The notes: generated by a model not told the origin, from the sequence alone. A stretch of DNA of 33,577 bases from Chloroflexota bacterium (GCA_014874485.1 JADBJK010000049.1:50445-84021); one strand, 5' to 3'; positions 16,741 through 25,342 are shown, counted from the stretch's first letter. Made by a program: numbers and translations.

Positions 16741-17086
16741 GTCATTGCGAGCGGAGCGAAGCAATCCCCACGTGCGACGCACCTCGGAGGTGCGTCGCAC
16801 GTGCCTTCTCACGTCATGCTAGCGAAGCATCTCGGTTGACGAGATTCTTCGGCGCCGCACGAAGGTTCAATCCACGAATCGCACGAATCTACACGAATGC
16901 AAGGGTGCCGTTCGTGCTCATTCGCGCGGATTGGCGATTCCTCTGCATTGTCATGCTGAGCGAAGGCGAAGCATCTCGGTTGGCGTGATTCTTCGCGGCT
17001 CCGCCGCTCAGAATGACAATGGTAAACTTGTAGGGGCGACTCGCCGAGTCGCCCCTACTTCGGGCGCTGCGCGCCCTCGGAATGAC
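16741..17086. repeat. Composite palindromic repeat block (copy 1, inverted relative to copies 2 and 3)
   Basis: In order: a REP type A left arm (16741-16766), a 35-bp near-perfect palindrome (16769-16803, CACGTGCGACGCACCTC and its complement), a REP arm, a CACGAATC-type repeat (16868-16935), a REP type B unit (16951-17018), a GTAGGGGCGACTCG palindrome (17030-17058) and a REP type A right arm ending at 17086. The same modules run in reverse orientation at 18881-19377, on the other side of murE. Together with the hisS and murE promoters it accounts for the 719-bp gap; no gene is visible. Confidence 0.88.
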
Positions 17087-17219
17087 AAACGATCAAGAGT
17101 CCCTGCGGTAAAGTACTCCATCCTCTCGCGGGGATCCGCCTGGATTCGCGGCTCCCGCACGAGACCGCTTTGCCCCTAACGGCAGCGGAATGGCAGGCAC
17201 GCTCGCCAGCACCGATTGT

Positions 17220-17248
17220 TTGCCCCAGGCTTCGCCGCAGGCTATAAT
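17220..17248 (+). promoter_or_regulatory. Good promoter for murE
   Basis: TTGCCC (17220-17225), a 17-base spacer and a perfect TATAAT (17243-17248), 57 bases before the chosen murE start. Confidence 0.75.
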
Positions 17249-17305
17249 TCGCCACAGCGGCGAAGCGCTCTCTGCCGCAACCCATACCCGAGCAGGATGG
17301 ACAGC

Positions 17306-18826
17306 ATGCGGCTATCTCGGCTGTGCAGCACATTGCCCAACTGGGTTCAGACGCAAGGTGGCGACCCTGAAGTTTTGGCCGTAGAGACCGACTCCCGCAA
17401 AGTGCAACATGGGAGCCTGTTCGTCGCCATTCCAGGGGTTGAAGTGGACGGCCATCGGTTCATCCCCCAGGCGGTGGAGCGAGGCGCGGTGGCCGTCGTC
17501 TTCTCCGACGAGCGGTGGGCCGAAACCTTGCGCCGATGGCCGCACGTGGCCGCCGTCCGCGTGTCCGACAGCCGCGAGGCGCTGGCCTACCTCGTGGCGG
17601 CGTGGCACGGGTTCCCAGCGCGCTCCCTGCGTGTCATCGGCGTAACGGGCACCGACGGCAAGACGACGACGGTGAACCTCATCGCCGCCGTTCTGTCCGC
17701 CGCGGGCTTTCCCACCAGCCTCATCAGCACCGTCAACGCGCGCATCGGCGACCGCGAGTACGACACGGGCCTGCACACCACGACGCCCGACGCCCCCGAC
17801 GTGCAGCGCTACCTCGCCGAGATGGTCGCCGCGGGAAGCCGCTACGCCGTCCTGGAAGCCACGTCGCACGGCCTGGCCCAGCACCGCGTTACCGCCTGCG
17901 AGTTTGACGTGGCCGTGGTAACCAACATCACCCACGAGCATCTGGATTACCACGGCAGTTATGAGGCGTACCGCGACGCCAAGGCGCGACTGTTCTGGGC
18001 GCTGTCGCAATCGCACCGAAAGCCCGACACGCCCAAGGTCGCCATTCTCAACGCGGATGATTCGTCCTATGAGTTCCTACGTCCGATTCCCGCCGACGTT
18101 CGGCTGGCCTACAGCACACGGCCCAGTGCCGCCGACGTGAGCGCCGTGGACGTGCGCCATTCGCCCCAGGGCTTGCACCTGCGGGCCGCGACCCCGCTGG
18201 GCGAGGTGGACATTCAATCCCCGCTGGTCGGCATGTACAACGCCCAGAACATCCTGGCCGCCGTGGCGACGGGCATCTCCCAGGGCGTCGGTCTGGATGC
18301 CATACGGCAGGGCGTGGAGTCCCTGCGCGGGGTCAAGGGGCGCATGGAGATCATAGACGAAGGCCAGGACTTCACCGCCATCGTGGACTTCGCCCACACG
18401 CCCAATGCGCTGCAGCGGGTACTGGAGACCGCTAAGTCGCTGTATTCCGGTAGGGTCATCGTGGTGTTCGGGAGCGCGGGCCTGCGCGACCGGCAGAAGC
18501 GCGCCCTCATGGGCCATGTGGCCGGACGGCTGGCCGACCGCATCGTCATCACCGCCGAGGACCCCCGCACCGAGGACCTGAACGCCATCATGGAGGAAAT
18601 CGCCCAGGCGTGCCGCGCCGAGGGCCGCATGGAGGGGCGCGACTTCTGGCGAATCGGCGACCGCGCCCAGGCCATCCAGTTCGCGGTGGACATGGCCGAG
18701 CCGGGCGACGTGGTCATCGCGGCGGGCAAGGGCCACGAGCAGTCCATGTGCTTCGGGACGGTGGAGTACCCCTGGAGCGAGCATGACGCCATGCGCACCG
18801 CCCTCCGCAAGCGCCTGGGCAAGTAG
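17306..18826 (+). CDS. murE: UDP-MurNAc-tripeptide ligase MurE
   Basis: Adds the third amino acid to UDP-MurNAc-L-Ala-D-Glu in peptidoglycan synthesis; cytosolic, 506 residues, usual length. N-terminal domain: VETDSRKVQHGSLFVAIPG. Central ATPase domain: P-loop VTGTDGKTTT (from residue 113), ATSHGLAQHRV, and KARLFWAL with the lysine that is normally carbamylated. C-terminal domain: AHTPNALQRVL, VFGSAGLRDRQKR and AGKGHEQ. The specificity motif that reads DNPR in diaminopimelate-adding MurE is EDPR here (residues 418-421): the arginine is kept but the Asn is not, so the third residue cannot be assigned safely. ATG 17306 gives the family-like MRLSRL start; ATG 17297 is the alternative. Ribosome site AGCAGGA is modest. 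Confidence 0.94.
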   Translation: MRLSRLCSTLPNWVQTQGGDPEVLAVETDSRKVQHGSLFVAIPGVEVDGHRFIPQAVERGAVAVVFSDERWAETLRRWPHVAAVRVSDSREALAYLVAAWHGFPARSLRVIGVTGTDGKTTTVNLIAAVLSAAGFPTSLISTVNARIGDREYDTGLHTTTPDAPDVQRYLAEMVAAGSRYAVLEATSHGLAQHRVTACEFDVAVVTNITHEHLDYHGSYEAYRDAKARLFWALSQSHRKPDTPKVAILNADDSSYEFLRPIPADVRLAYSTRPSAADVSAVDVRHSPQGLHLRAATPLGEVDIQSPLVGMYNAQNILAAVATGISQGVGLDAIRQGVESLRGVKGRMEIIDEGQDFTAIVDFAHTPNALQRVLETAKSLYSGRVIVVFGSAGLRDRQKRALMGHVAGRLADRIVITAEDPRTEDLNAIMEEIAQACRAEGRMEGRDFWRIGDRAQAIQFAVDMAEPGDVVIAAGKGHEQSMCFGTVEYPWSEHDAMRTALRKRLGK

Positions 18827-18880
18827 ATTCGGCTCTGGAGTCGCCGGCCATGGGCATGGTGAGGAGGTGTAGCGCCCGAA

Positions 18881-19377
18881 GTAGGGACGACTCGCCGAGT
18901 CGCCCCTACAAGTTTGCCATTGTCATTCCAAGCGGCGAGGCCGCGAAGAATCTCGGCAACCGAGATGCTTCGCTCGCAATGACGTGAGAAGGCACGTGCG
19001 ACGCACCTCCGAGGTGCGTCGCACGTGGGGATTTGCTTCGCTTCGCTCGCAATGACAGTGTGGAGAAACCGCCAACCCGCGCGAATGAGCACGAATGGCA
19101 CCTTTGGCACCTTTAAATTCGTGTAGATTCGTGCGATTCGTGGATTGAACCTTCGTGCGGCGCCGAAGAATCTCGGCAACCGAGATGCTTCGCTCGCAAT
19201 GACGTGAGAAGGCACGTGCGACGCACCTCCGAGGTGCGTCGCACGTGGGGATTGCTTCGCTTCGCTCGCAATGACAGTGTGGAGAAACCGCCAACCCGCG
19301 CGAATGAGCACGAATGGCACCTTTAGCACCTTTAAATTCGTGTAGATTCGTGCGATTCGTGGATTGAACCTTCGTGC
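18881..19377. repeat. Composite palindromic repeat block (copy 2) with a 220-bp tandem duplication
   Basis: Begins with a GTAGGGACGACTCG palindrome (18881-18909) and a REP unit. Then a unit of about 215-220 bp occurs twice in tandem (18944-19163 and 19164-19377). Each contains the 35-bp CACGTGCGACGCACCTC palindrome (18993-19027; 19213-19247), a REP arm and the CACGAATGG/ATTCGTG repeat. By eye the two units differ by one single-base deletion and one G-to-A change, so the duplication is recent. With short flanks it fills the 643-bp gap between murE and the glucosidase; no gene or clear promoter is seen. Confidence 0.92.
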
Positions 19378-19469
19378 AGATTCGCGTCAATTCGCGGCTC
19401 ACGCCCGAAATGGCTTTGCTCGCAATGACGGGTCAGCAACCATCCTTACGTCAACGGGAGACCTCTCAA

Positions 19470-21227
19470 ATGGCATCTTTCAAGTGGTGGCAGAAGGCGG
19501 TATTCTATCAGATTTACCCACGCAGTTTCGCCGACGCCAACGGCGACGGCATCGGCGACCTGCCCGGCATCATCGCGAGGCTGGACTACCTCCGCGACCT
19601 GGGGATTGACGCCATCTGGCTGTCGCCGCACTACCCCTCGCCGCTGTTTGACTGCGGGTACGACATCTCCGACTACACGAGCGTGGCGCCCGAATACGGC
19701 ACGCTGGACGACTTCCGGCGGTTTCTGGACGGTGCGCACCAACGCGGCATCCGGGTCATCCTGGACCTGGTGCTGAACCACACGTCGGACCAGCACCCGT
19801 GGTTTCTGGAGTCCGCGTCCAGCCGCGACAACCCAAAGGCCGACTGGTACGTGTGGCGCGATGGCAAAGGCGATGGCCCGCCCAACAACTGGCAGTCCAC
19901 CTTCGGCGGCTCCGCGTGGGAGTACGTCCCCGCACGCGGCCAGTACTACTACCACTATTTCTTCAAGCAGCAGCCTGACCTGAACTGGCACAACCCGGAG
20001 GTGAAAGACGCCATGTTCCAGGCCGTGCGCTTCTGGCTGGATATGGGGGTGGATGGCTTCCGGCTGGACGCCATCGGCACCATCTTTGAACACCCCGACA
20101 TGCCCGATCACCCCGTGCCGATGACCATCGGCCAATTGCGGCACCTGGGCGAGTCGGCCCGGACGGAAGAGGAGCGGGCCGAGTGCGGCAGGCTCTGGGA
20201 CGCCATGTTCCAGTACCAGCACAGCCGCCCCGAGGTGCACGACCTGATGCGCGAGTTGCGGGCGCTGGTGGATACCTACGCCGGCGACCGGGTGCTGGTG
20301 GGCGAGGACGACAACCTGGCCTACTACGGCAACGGCACCGACGAGTTGCACATGGTGTTCAACTTCCCCCTGATGCGCACCGAGCGGCTGAACCCTGCCT
20401 GGGTACGCGCGAACCAGCGGGAGCGGCTAAGGGCGCTGGCGAAGATTTCGCCCGACGCTTGGCCCTGCAACACCCTGGGCAACCACGACTCGCCGCGCGT
20501 GTACAACCGGTACGGCGACGGCGTCCACGACGCGGAACTGGCACGGCTGCACCTCACGCTGCTGCTGACCCTGCGCGGCACGCCGTTCCTCTACAACGGC
20601 GAGGAAATCGGCATGACCGACCTGATGCTGGCGGACATCCGCCAGTTCCGGGACGTGCTGGGCATCTGGTTCTACCAGGCGCAGGTGGAGGAACTGGGCG
20701 TGCCGCCCGACATTGCGCTGCAACGGGCCGCCCGCCTGACCCGCGACAAGTGCCGCACGCCCATGCAGTGGGCCAATGCGCCCAACGGCGGGTTCTGCCC
20801 TGCCGGGGTGGAGCCCTGGCTGCCGGTGAACCCAAACTACGCGCAGGGCGTCAACGTGGCCGAGCAGGAGCGCAATCCCGACTCGCTGTTGAACTTCTAC
20901 CGGCGTGCCTTGCGCTTGCGGAGGGAGACGCCCGCCCTGATGGTGGGCGACTACGTCCCGCTGGACACGAACGCCGAGGACTACCTGGCTTTCCTGCGGC
21001 GCACCGAGGGGCAGGCGTGCCTGGTGGTGCTGAACTTCTCGGAGCGGCGGCTGACGTTGCGGGCGACGGGCGAGGCCCGCGTGCTTCTGTCCAGCCGTGC
21101 GGGCGGGCAAGGCGCAGGCCCGTCGGGCGTCCTGCGCGCGGGCACGGAACTCGTGGTCCTGCCCTACGAGGCGGTGGTCCTGGAATGGGGTGGCGGCGCG
21201 CCCCGCATTCGCCCGGCCCGGCGGTGA
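19470..21227 (+). CDS. GH13 alpha-glucosidase (oligo-1,6-glucosidase type)
   Basis: Retaining glycoside hydrolase, 585 residues, no signal peptide, so probably acts on small alpha-glucosides or maltodextrins inside the cell. The (beta/alpha)8 signatures are visible: YQIYPRSFADANGDGIGDL, region I DLVLNHTSDQHPWF, region II GVDGFRLDAIG with nucleophile D200, acid/base E279 in VGEDDN, and region IV NHDSPR with D340. DKCRTPMQW is typical of the oligo-1,6-glucosidase/alpha-glucosidase subfamilies. A small C-terminal beta domain follows. GGGAG lies nine bases before the ATG. Trehalose synthase or sucrose-acting relatives cannot be excluded. It stands alone between direct copies of a composite repeat. 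Confidence 0.92.
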   Translation: MASFKWWQKAVFYQIYPRSFADANGDGIGDLPGIIARLDYLRDLGIDAIWLSPHYPSPLFDCGYDISDYTSVAPEYGTLDDFRRFLDGAHQRGIRVILDLVLNHTSDQHPWFLESASSRDNPKADWYVWRDGKGDGPPNNWQSTFGGSAWEYVPARGQYYYHYFFKQQPDLNWHNPEVKDAMFQAVRFWLDMGVDGFRLDAIGTIFEHPDMPDHPVPMTIGQLRHLGESARTEEERAECGRLWDAMFQYQHSRPEVHDLMRELRALVDTYAGDRVLVGEDDNLAYYGNGTDELHMVFNFPLMRTERLNPAWVRANQRERLRALAKISPDAWPCNTLGNHDSPRVYNRYGDGVHDAELARLHLTLLLTLRGTPFLYNGEEIGMTDLMLADIRQFRDVLGIWFYQAQVEELGVPPDIALQRAARLTRDKCRTPMQWANAPNGGFCPAGVEPWLPVNPNYAQGVNVAEQERNPDSLLNFYRRALRLRRETPALMVGDYVPLDTNAEDYLAFLRRTEGQACLVVLNFSERRLTLRATGEARVLLSSRAGGQGAGPSGVLRAGTELVVLPYEAVVLEWGGGAPRIRPARR

Positions 21228-21272
21228 GCGTCTGACCGCGGCAAGCGCCCTTGCGAGGACGCGGGGCCCAAA

Positions 21273-21552
21273 GTAGGGACGACTCGCCGAGTCGCCCCTA
21301 CAAGTTTGCCATTGTCATTCCGAGCGGCGAGGCCGCGAAGAATCTGGCCAACCGAGATGCTTCGCTCGCAATGACGTGAGAAGGCACGTGCGACGCACCT
21401 CCGAGGTGCGTCGCACGTGGGGATTTGCTTCGCTTCGCTCGGCATGACAAGTGGGGAGCGACCGCAAGTCCGCGCGAAAGAACACGAATGGCCCCTTGCA
21501 TTCGTGTCCATTCGTGCGATTCGTGGATTTGCTTCGCTTCGCTCGGCATGAC
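21273..21552. repeat. Composite palindromic repeat block (copy 3)
   Basis: Same module order and orientation as 18881-19163: GTAGGGACGACTCG palindrome (21273-21301), REP unit, 35-bp CACGTGCGACGCACCTC palindrome (21385-21419), REP arm, a diverged CACGAATGG/ATTCGTG repeat, then a REP arm ending ATGAC at 21552. It lies in the 407-bp gap before the MATE gene; no gene seen. Confidence 0.88.
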
Positions 21553-21574
21553 AGGGGGCGACGTCGTCCGCGGT

Positions 21575-21603
21575 TTGTGGCGATGGGGGCGCGCGGGTAT
21601 AAT
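21575..21603 (+). promoter_or_regulatory. Promoter of the MATE gene
   Basis: TTGTGG (21575-21580), a 17-base spacer and a perfect TATAAT (21598-21603), immediately after the repeat block and 32 bases before the TTG start. Confidence 0.65.
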
Positions 21604-21634
21604 GCGGCCAACCGGACCGCACAGGAGCGACGGC

Positions 21635-23029
21635 TTGAGCGACGCATCCGCACCCAAAGGCCAGGGGCTGATTCTAACCGACGAGAACCTCACCCGCAAT
21701 ATCGTGAAACTCTCCGGCCCCGCCGTTGTGGAAAACCTTCTCTACACCGCCGTGTGGTTCGCCGACACGATGCTCATCGGCTGGCTTCACCACCCGGCGA
21801 GCCTCGCGGCGGTCAGCCTGGGCGGGATGTTCGTGTTCATCGCCGAGTCCATCTTCGCGGCGCTCACGACCAGCACCGTCGCCCTGGTGGCGCGGGCGTG
21901 GGGCGCGAAGAACTACGACCTGGCGAAGCGTATCGCGGGGCAGGGCATTGCCCTCTCCATCCTGTTCGCGGCGGCCGTTACCGCCCTCATGTGGCCCAAC
22001 GCCGAGGGCATCATGCGGCTGATGGGCGTGGAACCGGAAGTCGTGCGCCTGGGAAGTCTCTACATGCGCATCGTCCTGCTCTCGTCGTTCTTCGGATTCC
22101 CGCTGTCGGTGGTCAACGGCGTCATGCGCGCCGCGGGGGACACGAAGACGCCCATGTACGTAACGGCGGCGATGAACGCGTGGAACGTGCTGGCTGCCTA
22201 TGGCCTCATCTTCGGCGTGGGACCGCTGCCGGCTCTGGGGGTTGCGGGCGCGGCGACGGCTACCATGTCGGCGCGGGTCGTGGGCGGCGGCCTTGCCATG
22301 TGGATCGTGTTCACGGGCCGACGGCTGGTGCACGTGGAGCCTCGCCGCGTTCTCCAGTGGCACCGCGCCATCGTCAAAGAGATGATCCGCCTGGCGCTCC
22401 CGTCGGCGGGCGAAAACCTCATCCTGCGAGCGGGGTCCGTCGCCTTCACGCGCATCGTGTCATCCCTGGGCACCAACGCCATCGCCGCCCACGAAATCGC
22501 CGTTACGGTGGAATCGCTGTCGTTCATGCCAGGGTTTGGCCTGTCCGTCGCGGCCACAACCATGGTGGGCCAGTCCCTGGGCGCTGGCAGGCCCGACATG
22601 GCGGAGCGAAGCGTCCGCACGTCCCTGCGGTACGCGCTCATCGTGATGAATTTCATCGCGGTGGTGTTCGCGGTATTCGGGCGGGCGCTGGCGTCCATCT
22701 TCGGGGCCACGCCGCAGGTGGTGGATTTGGCAGGACTGGCCGTGCGGCTGGCGGCGCTGGAGCAGGCGTCCATGGCGGTGCAGATGGTGCTGGGCGGCTC
22801 GCTGCGAGGCGCGGGCGACACCCGTAGCCCCATGTACGTTACGCTCATCGGCACCGTCTTCTTCCGCATCATCACGGTCTATCTGTTCACCGTCGTGTTT
22901 GGGTGGGGGCTGGCCGGGGTCTGGCTTGGGACGGCGGTGGACTGGGGCGGGCGCGCGGCCCTCATGTACGGGATGTTCCGCCGCGGGCGGTGGAAGACCA
23001 TCCGCGTGCTGGAATCCCAGGGCGGGTGA
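21635..23029 (+). CDS. MATE-family multidrug/metabolite exporter
   Basis: Cation-coupled efflux transporter of 464 residues with about twelve membrane helices in two homologous halves. The first half begins IVKLSGPAVVENLLYTAVWFADTMLIG; the second begins MIRLALPSAGENLILRAGSVAFTRIV. Each half has a MATE-type block: VVNGVMRAAGDTKTPMYVT and VLGGSLRGAGDTRSPMYVT. The substrate is unknown. I chose TTG 21635, with AGGAG seven bases upstream; the open frame runs upstream to 21425, but only through repeat sequence and the promoter. The DUF456 gene follows after 36 bp and is probably co-transcribed. Confidence 0.93.
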   Translation: MSDASAPKGQGLILTDENLTRNIVKLSGPAVVENLLYTAVWFADTMLIGWLHHPASLAAVSLGGMFVFIAESIFAALTTSTVALVARAWGAKNYDLAKRIAGQGIALSILFAAAVTALMWPNAEGIMRLMGVEPEVVRLGSLYMRIVLLSSFFGFPLSVVNGVMRAAGDTKTPMYVTAAMNAWNVLAAYGLIFGVGPLPALGVAGAATATMSARVVGGGLAMWIVFTGRRLVHVEPRRVLQWHRAIVKEMIRLALPSAGENLILRAGSVAFTRIVSSLGTNAIAAHEIAVTVESLSFMPGFGLSVAATTMVGQSLGAGRPDMAERSVRTSLRYALIVMNFIAVVFAVFGRALASIFGATPQVVDLAGLAVRLAALEQASMAVQMVLGGSLRGAGDTRSPMYVTLIGTVFFRIITVYLFTVVFGWGLAGVWLGTAVDWGGRAALMYGMFRRGRWKTIRVLESQGG

Positions 23030-23065
23030 GTGGCCACGATAATGACATTCTGAAGGGAGAGGCGT

Positions 23066-23548
23066 ATGGCAACCGTGCTGACCGTTATCGCGTTTGTCCT
23101 CCTGGTCGTCGGACTCATCGGCGCGATCATTCCCAACTTCCCGGACAGTGTCCTCATCGTCGTGGGGGCGCTGCTGCTCACCGCCGCCGACGGGCTGACC
23201 TGGTCGGACGGCGTACTCCTGGGCGCGGTGGTGCTCATCGCCCTGGCGGCTGAGGGCCTGGTGTACCTGGCCCAGGCCTACGGGGCCAAGCGGGCAGGCG
23301 CATCTTGGAAGGGCGTCGTGGGCGCGGTTCTCGGCGGGGTGCTGGGGCTGTTCATCCTCCAGCCGGTGGGCATCCTCATCGGGCCGATTGTAGGGGCCGT
23401 GGCCGGAGAGTTGATCGGCGGGAAGCGGGGCGGCGAGGCGTTCAGGGCCGGCCTCGGCGCGCTTGTGGGCACGCTCGGCGGGGTCGTGCTGAAGTTCGCG
23501 GCGGCGGTTACCATGGTGGGGCTTGTGGCCCTGTCGCTGTTCCTGTAG
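23066..23548 (+). CDS. DUF456 family membrane protein
   Basis: Small integral membrane protein of 160 residues, nearly all hydrophobic. It shows the DUF456 pattern: an N-terminal helix pair (VIAFVLLVVGLIGAIIPNFPDSVLIVVGALLL) with the conserved P-x-P/D turn, YLAQAYGAKRAGASWKGVVGAVLGGVLGLF, and GPIVGAVAGELIGGKRGGEAFRAGLGALVG with glycine-zipper repeats. Function is unknown in the family. Ribosome site GGGAGAGG precedes the ATG. It follows the MATE exporter closely and is followed by REP repeats. Confidence 0.88.
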   Translation: MATVLTVIAFVLLVVGLIGAIIPNFPDSVLIVVGALLLTAADGLTWSDGVLLGAVVLIALAAEGLVYLAQAYGAKRAGASWKGVVGAVLGGVLGLFILQPVGILIGPIVGAVAGELIGGKRGGEAFRAGLGALVGTLGGVVLKFAAAVTMVGLVALSLFL

Positions 23549-23572
23549 CGCGGGACGACTACGGCTCGCATT

Positions 23573-23885
23573 GTCATCCTGGACGGGGCGAAGCCTCTCG
23601 GATGCCGAGATTCTTCGCGGCTTCGCCGCTCAGAATGACAGCCTGCGAGATTGCTTCGGGCGCTGCGCGCCCTCGCAATGACACCCCTTGTGCTGTCATT
23701 GCGAGCGAAGCGAAGCAATCTCGCGCTCCGGGGATTGCTTCGGGCGCTACGCGCCCTCGCAATGACACCCCTTGTGCTGTCATTGCGAGCGAAGCGAAGC
23801 AATCCCAGGCCCTATCCGTCATGCTGGGCGAAGGTGAAGCCCCTCGGTTGGCGAGATTCTTCGCGGCTTCGGCGCTCAGGATGAC
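23573..23885. repeat. REP-like cluster mixing type A and type B units
   Basis: Four to five units: a type B unit (about 23573-23640), a type A right arm ending near 23683, one full type A unit (about 23696-23766), another A left arm (about 23778-23805), and a diverged type B unit (about 23819-23885). The arms GTCATTGCGAGCGAAGCG and CTCGCAATGAC can pair. The cluster occupies most of the 437-bp gap before ssb; open frames read through it are artefacts. Confidence 0.88.
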
Positions 23886-23909
23886 AAGACTGCCAACCCC
23901 GCGTCGGCC

Positions 23910-23939
23910 TTGACACGCCCTGCAGAGTTGCGCTATCAT
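23910..23939 (+). promoter_or_regulatory. Strong promoter of ssb
   Basis: Consensus TTGACA (23910-23915), an 18-base spacer and TATCAT (23934-23939), 46 bases before the ssb start. Probably drives the ssb-to-phosphoribosyltransferase run. Confidence 0.75.
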
Positions 23940-23985
23940 AGCGCGTAGTCAGCAGCGTTCAGTCTTGAAGCAAAGGAGTGCGACC

Positions 23986-24387
23986 ATGTACCAGACGACC
24001 ATCGTGATCGGCCACCTCGGAAGCGATCCCAAGATGAAGTATACCCCCACTGGCCAGGCTGTTACGGAGTTTAGTGTCGCCACAACAAGAAAATGGAAGA
24101 ATGCCAACGGCGAACAACAGGAGAAGACCACCTGGTTCCGGGTCTCGGCCTGGGGCAAACTCGCCGAACTCTGCAACCAATACCTGGCCAAAGGGAGGCT
24201 TGTGCTGGTGGAAGGCGAGATTGACGCTTCCGCCTGGGTGGGGCAGGATGGTCAACCCCGCGCGTCGTTGGAACTGCGCGCCCGCAACGTGCGCTTCCTG
24301 GGCGGGCGTGGCGCGCAGCTGGAGGACGTGGGCCTGGGGGACCGCGAGGACCTGGGACTTGACTCTGGAGACAGTACGCCCTTCTAG
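23986..24387 (+). CDS. ssb: Single-stranded DNA-binding protein
   Basis: OB-fold protein protecting ssDNA in replication and repair, 133 residues. N-terminal YQTTIVIGHLGSDPKMKYTPTGQAVTEFSVATTRKW is the standard SSB opening, and TTWFRVSAWGKLAELCNQYLAKGRLVLVEGEI matches the OB core. The tail is short (GLGDREDLGLDSGDSTPF) but ends acidic with a terminal Pro-Phe, as in SSB tails that recruit partner proteins. AAAGGAG lies seven bases before ATG 23986. DUF3467 follows after 43 bp. Confidence 0.95.
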   Translation: MYQTTIVIGHLGSDPKMKYTPTGQAVTEFSVATTRKWKNANGEQQEKTTWFRVSAWGKLAELCNQYLAKGRLVLVEGEIDASAWVGQDGQPRASLELRARNVRFLGGRGAQLEDVGLGDREDLGLDSGDSTPF

Positions 24388-24430
24388 TCGCCCGCGCCCA
24401 GCACAATCCCAAACCTGAAGGAGGCCCGGA

Positions 24431-24742
24431 ATGAGCAATCCCCAAGACGGAGCCCGTCCCGTCTCCGTGAATGTGGAACTGCCCGCAGACCTGGAGGCCG
24501 TGTACGCCAACTTCGTGATGATCACCCATTCGCCATCGGAGGTGGTGCTGGACTTCGCGCGCATCCTGCCCAACGTCCCGAAGGCGAAGGTGTACGCGCG
24601 GGTGCTCATGACGCCGATGAACGCCAAACTGCTGCTGCGCGCCCTGGGCGAGAACTTGCAGAAGTTTGAGGAGCAGTTCGGCGAAATCAAGACGCCCACC
24701 GAGGGGTTCGGCCCGGAGCGCCCCATCGGGTTCAAGAAATAG
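24431..24742 (+). CDS. DUF3467 family protein
   Basis: Small soluble protein of 103 residues. It shows the DUF3467 pattern VNVELPADLEAVYANFVMITHSPSEVVLDFARILP, followed by VYARVLMTPMNAKLLLRALGENLQKFEEQFG. Function is unknown; the fold is thought to be a compact beta/alpha unit (family knowledge). GAAGGAGG gives a strong ribosome site. It lies between ssb and thpR; only 6 bp separate it from thpR. Confidence 0.88.
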   Translation: MSNPQDGARPVSVNVELPADLEAVYANFVMITHSPSEVVLDFARILPNVPKAKVYARVLMTPMNAKLLLRALGENLQKFEEQFGEIKTPTEGFGPERPIGFKK

Positions 24743-24748
24743 CGCGCT

Positions 24749-25342
24749 ATGGCAGCGATTCGGTCCTTTGTGGCAGTAGAACTCGGCGACGAGGTCAAGG
24801 GTCGCCTGGCGGAAATCCAGCGGCAACTGAAGGCCGCGGTCCCCAGCGGCAGCGTCCGGTGGGTGCAGCCGGACTCTATCCACCTGACGCTCAAGTTTCT
24901 GGGCGACGTGCCGGAGGAGCGGATTCGGGCCATCGTGGCGGCGCTGGAGCGGGAGTGCGCGCCCGTGACCCCCTTGACCTTCGCGGTGGCGGGTGCGGGC
25001 TGCTTCCCCAACGCGCGCCGGCCCAACGTGGTGTGGGTGGGCGTTGAGGATTCCACCGGCCAACTCCTGGCGCTGCAGCAGGCTGTGGAGCGCGCGCTGA
25101 ACCCGCTGGGCTACCCGCCCGAAGGCCGCCCGTTCAAGCCACACCTGACGCTGGGCCGCGCGAATCGCACTGCTTCGGGCGCGGACCTGCGCAGGGTGGG
25201 CGATCTGGTTGGCGGCCTGCACGTGGCGCAGTTGGGACAGGTGCGCGTGGCCGAGATCGTCCTCATGCGGAGCGATTTGTCGCCGGCGGGCGCGCGCTAT
25301 ACCCCGCTGGCGCACATTCCATTGGGTGGAGCAGGAACATGA
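24749..25342 (+). CDS. thpR: RNA 2',3'-cyclic phosphodiesterase (2'-5' RNA ligase family)
   Basis: 2H phosphoesterase of 197 residues that opens 2',3'-cyclic phosphate ends on RNA. Both HxT motifs are present: SIHLTLKFLG (H45, T47) and FKPHLTLGR (H132, T134). N-terminal IRSFVAVELGDEV is the usual ThpR start. No clear ribosome site exists; the ATG is 7 bases from the DUF3467 stop, so translation is likely by re-initiation. Its stop overlaps the ATG of the next gene (ATGA). One of the window's only three GTSAC words lies in it, at 24965. Confidence 0.93.
   Translation: MAAIRSFVAVELGDEVKGRLAEIQRQLKAAVPSGSVRWVQPDSIHLTLKFLGDVPEERIRAIVAALERECAPVTPLTFAVAGAGCFPNARRPNVVWVGVEDSTGQLLALQQAVERALNPLGYPPEGRPFKPHLTLGRANRTASGADLRRVGDLVGGLHVAQLGQVRVAEIVLMRSDLSPAGARYTPLAHIPLGGAGT

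Noticed and set aside
19470-21227. Trehalose synthase or sucrose phosphorylase
   Set aside because: The protein has the oligo-1,6-glucosidase-like DKCRTPMQW and NHDSPR blocks and typical alpha-glucosidase length; nothing points specifically to the other activities.
23278-23939. Open frames with repeated ARNDSTRGVIARARSARSN-type peptides
   Set aside because: They are REP repeats read as protein; the peptide repeat mirrors the DNA repeat, and no ribosome site or domain exists.
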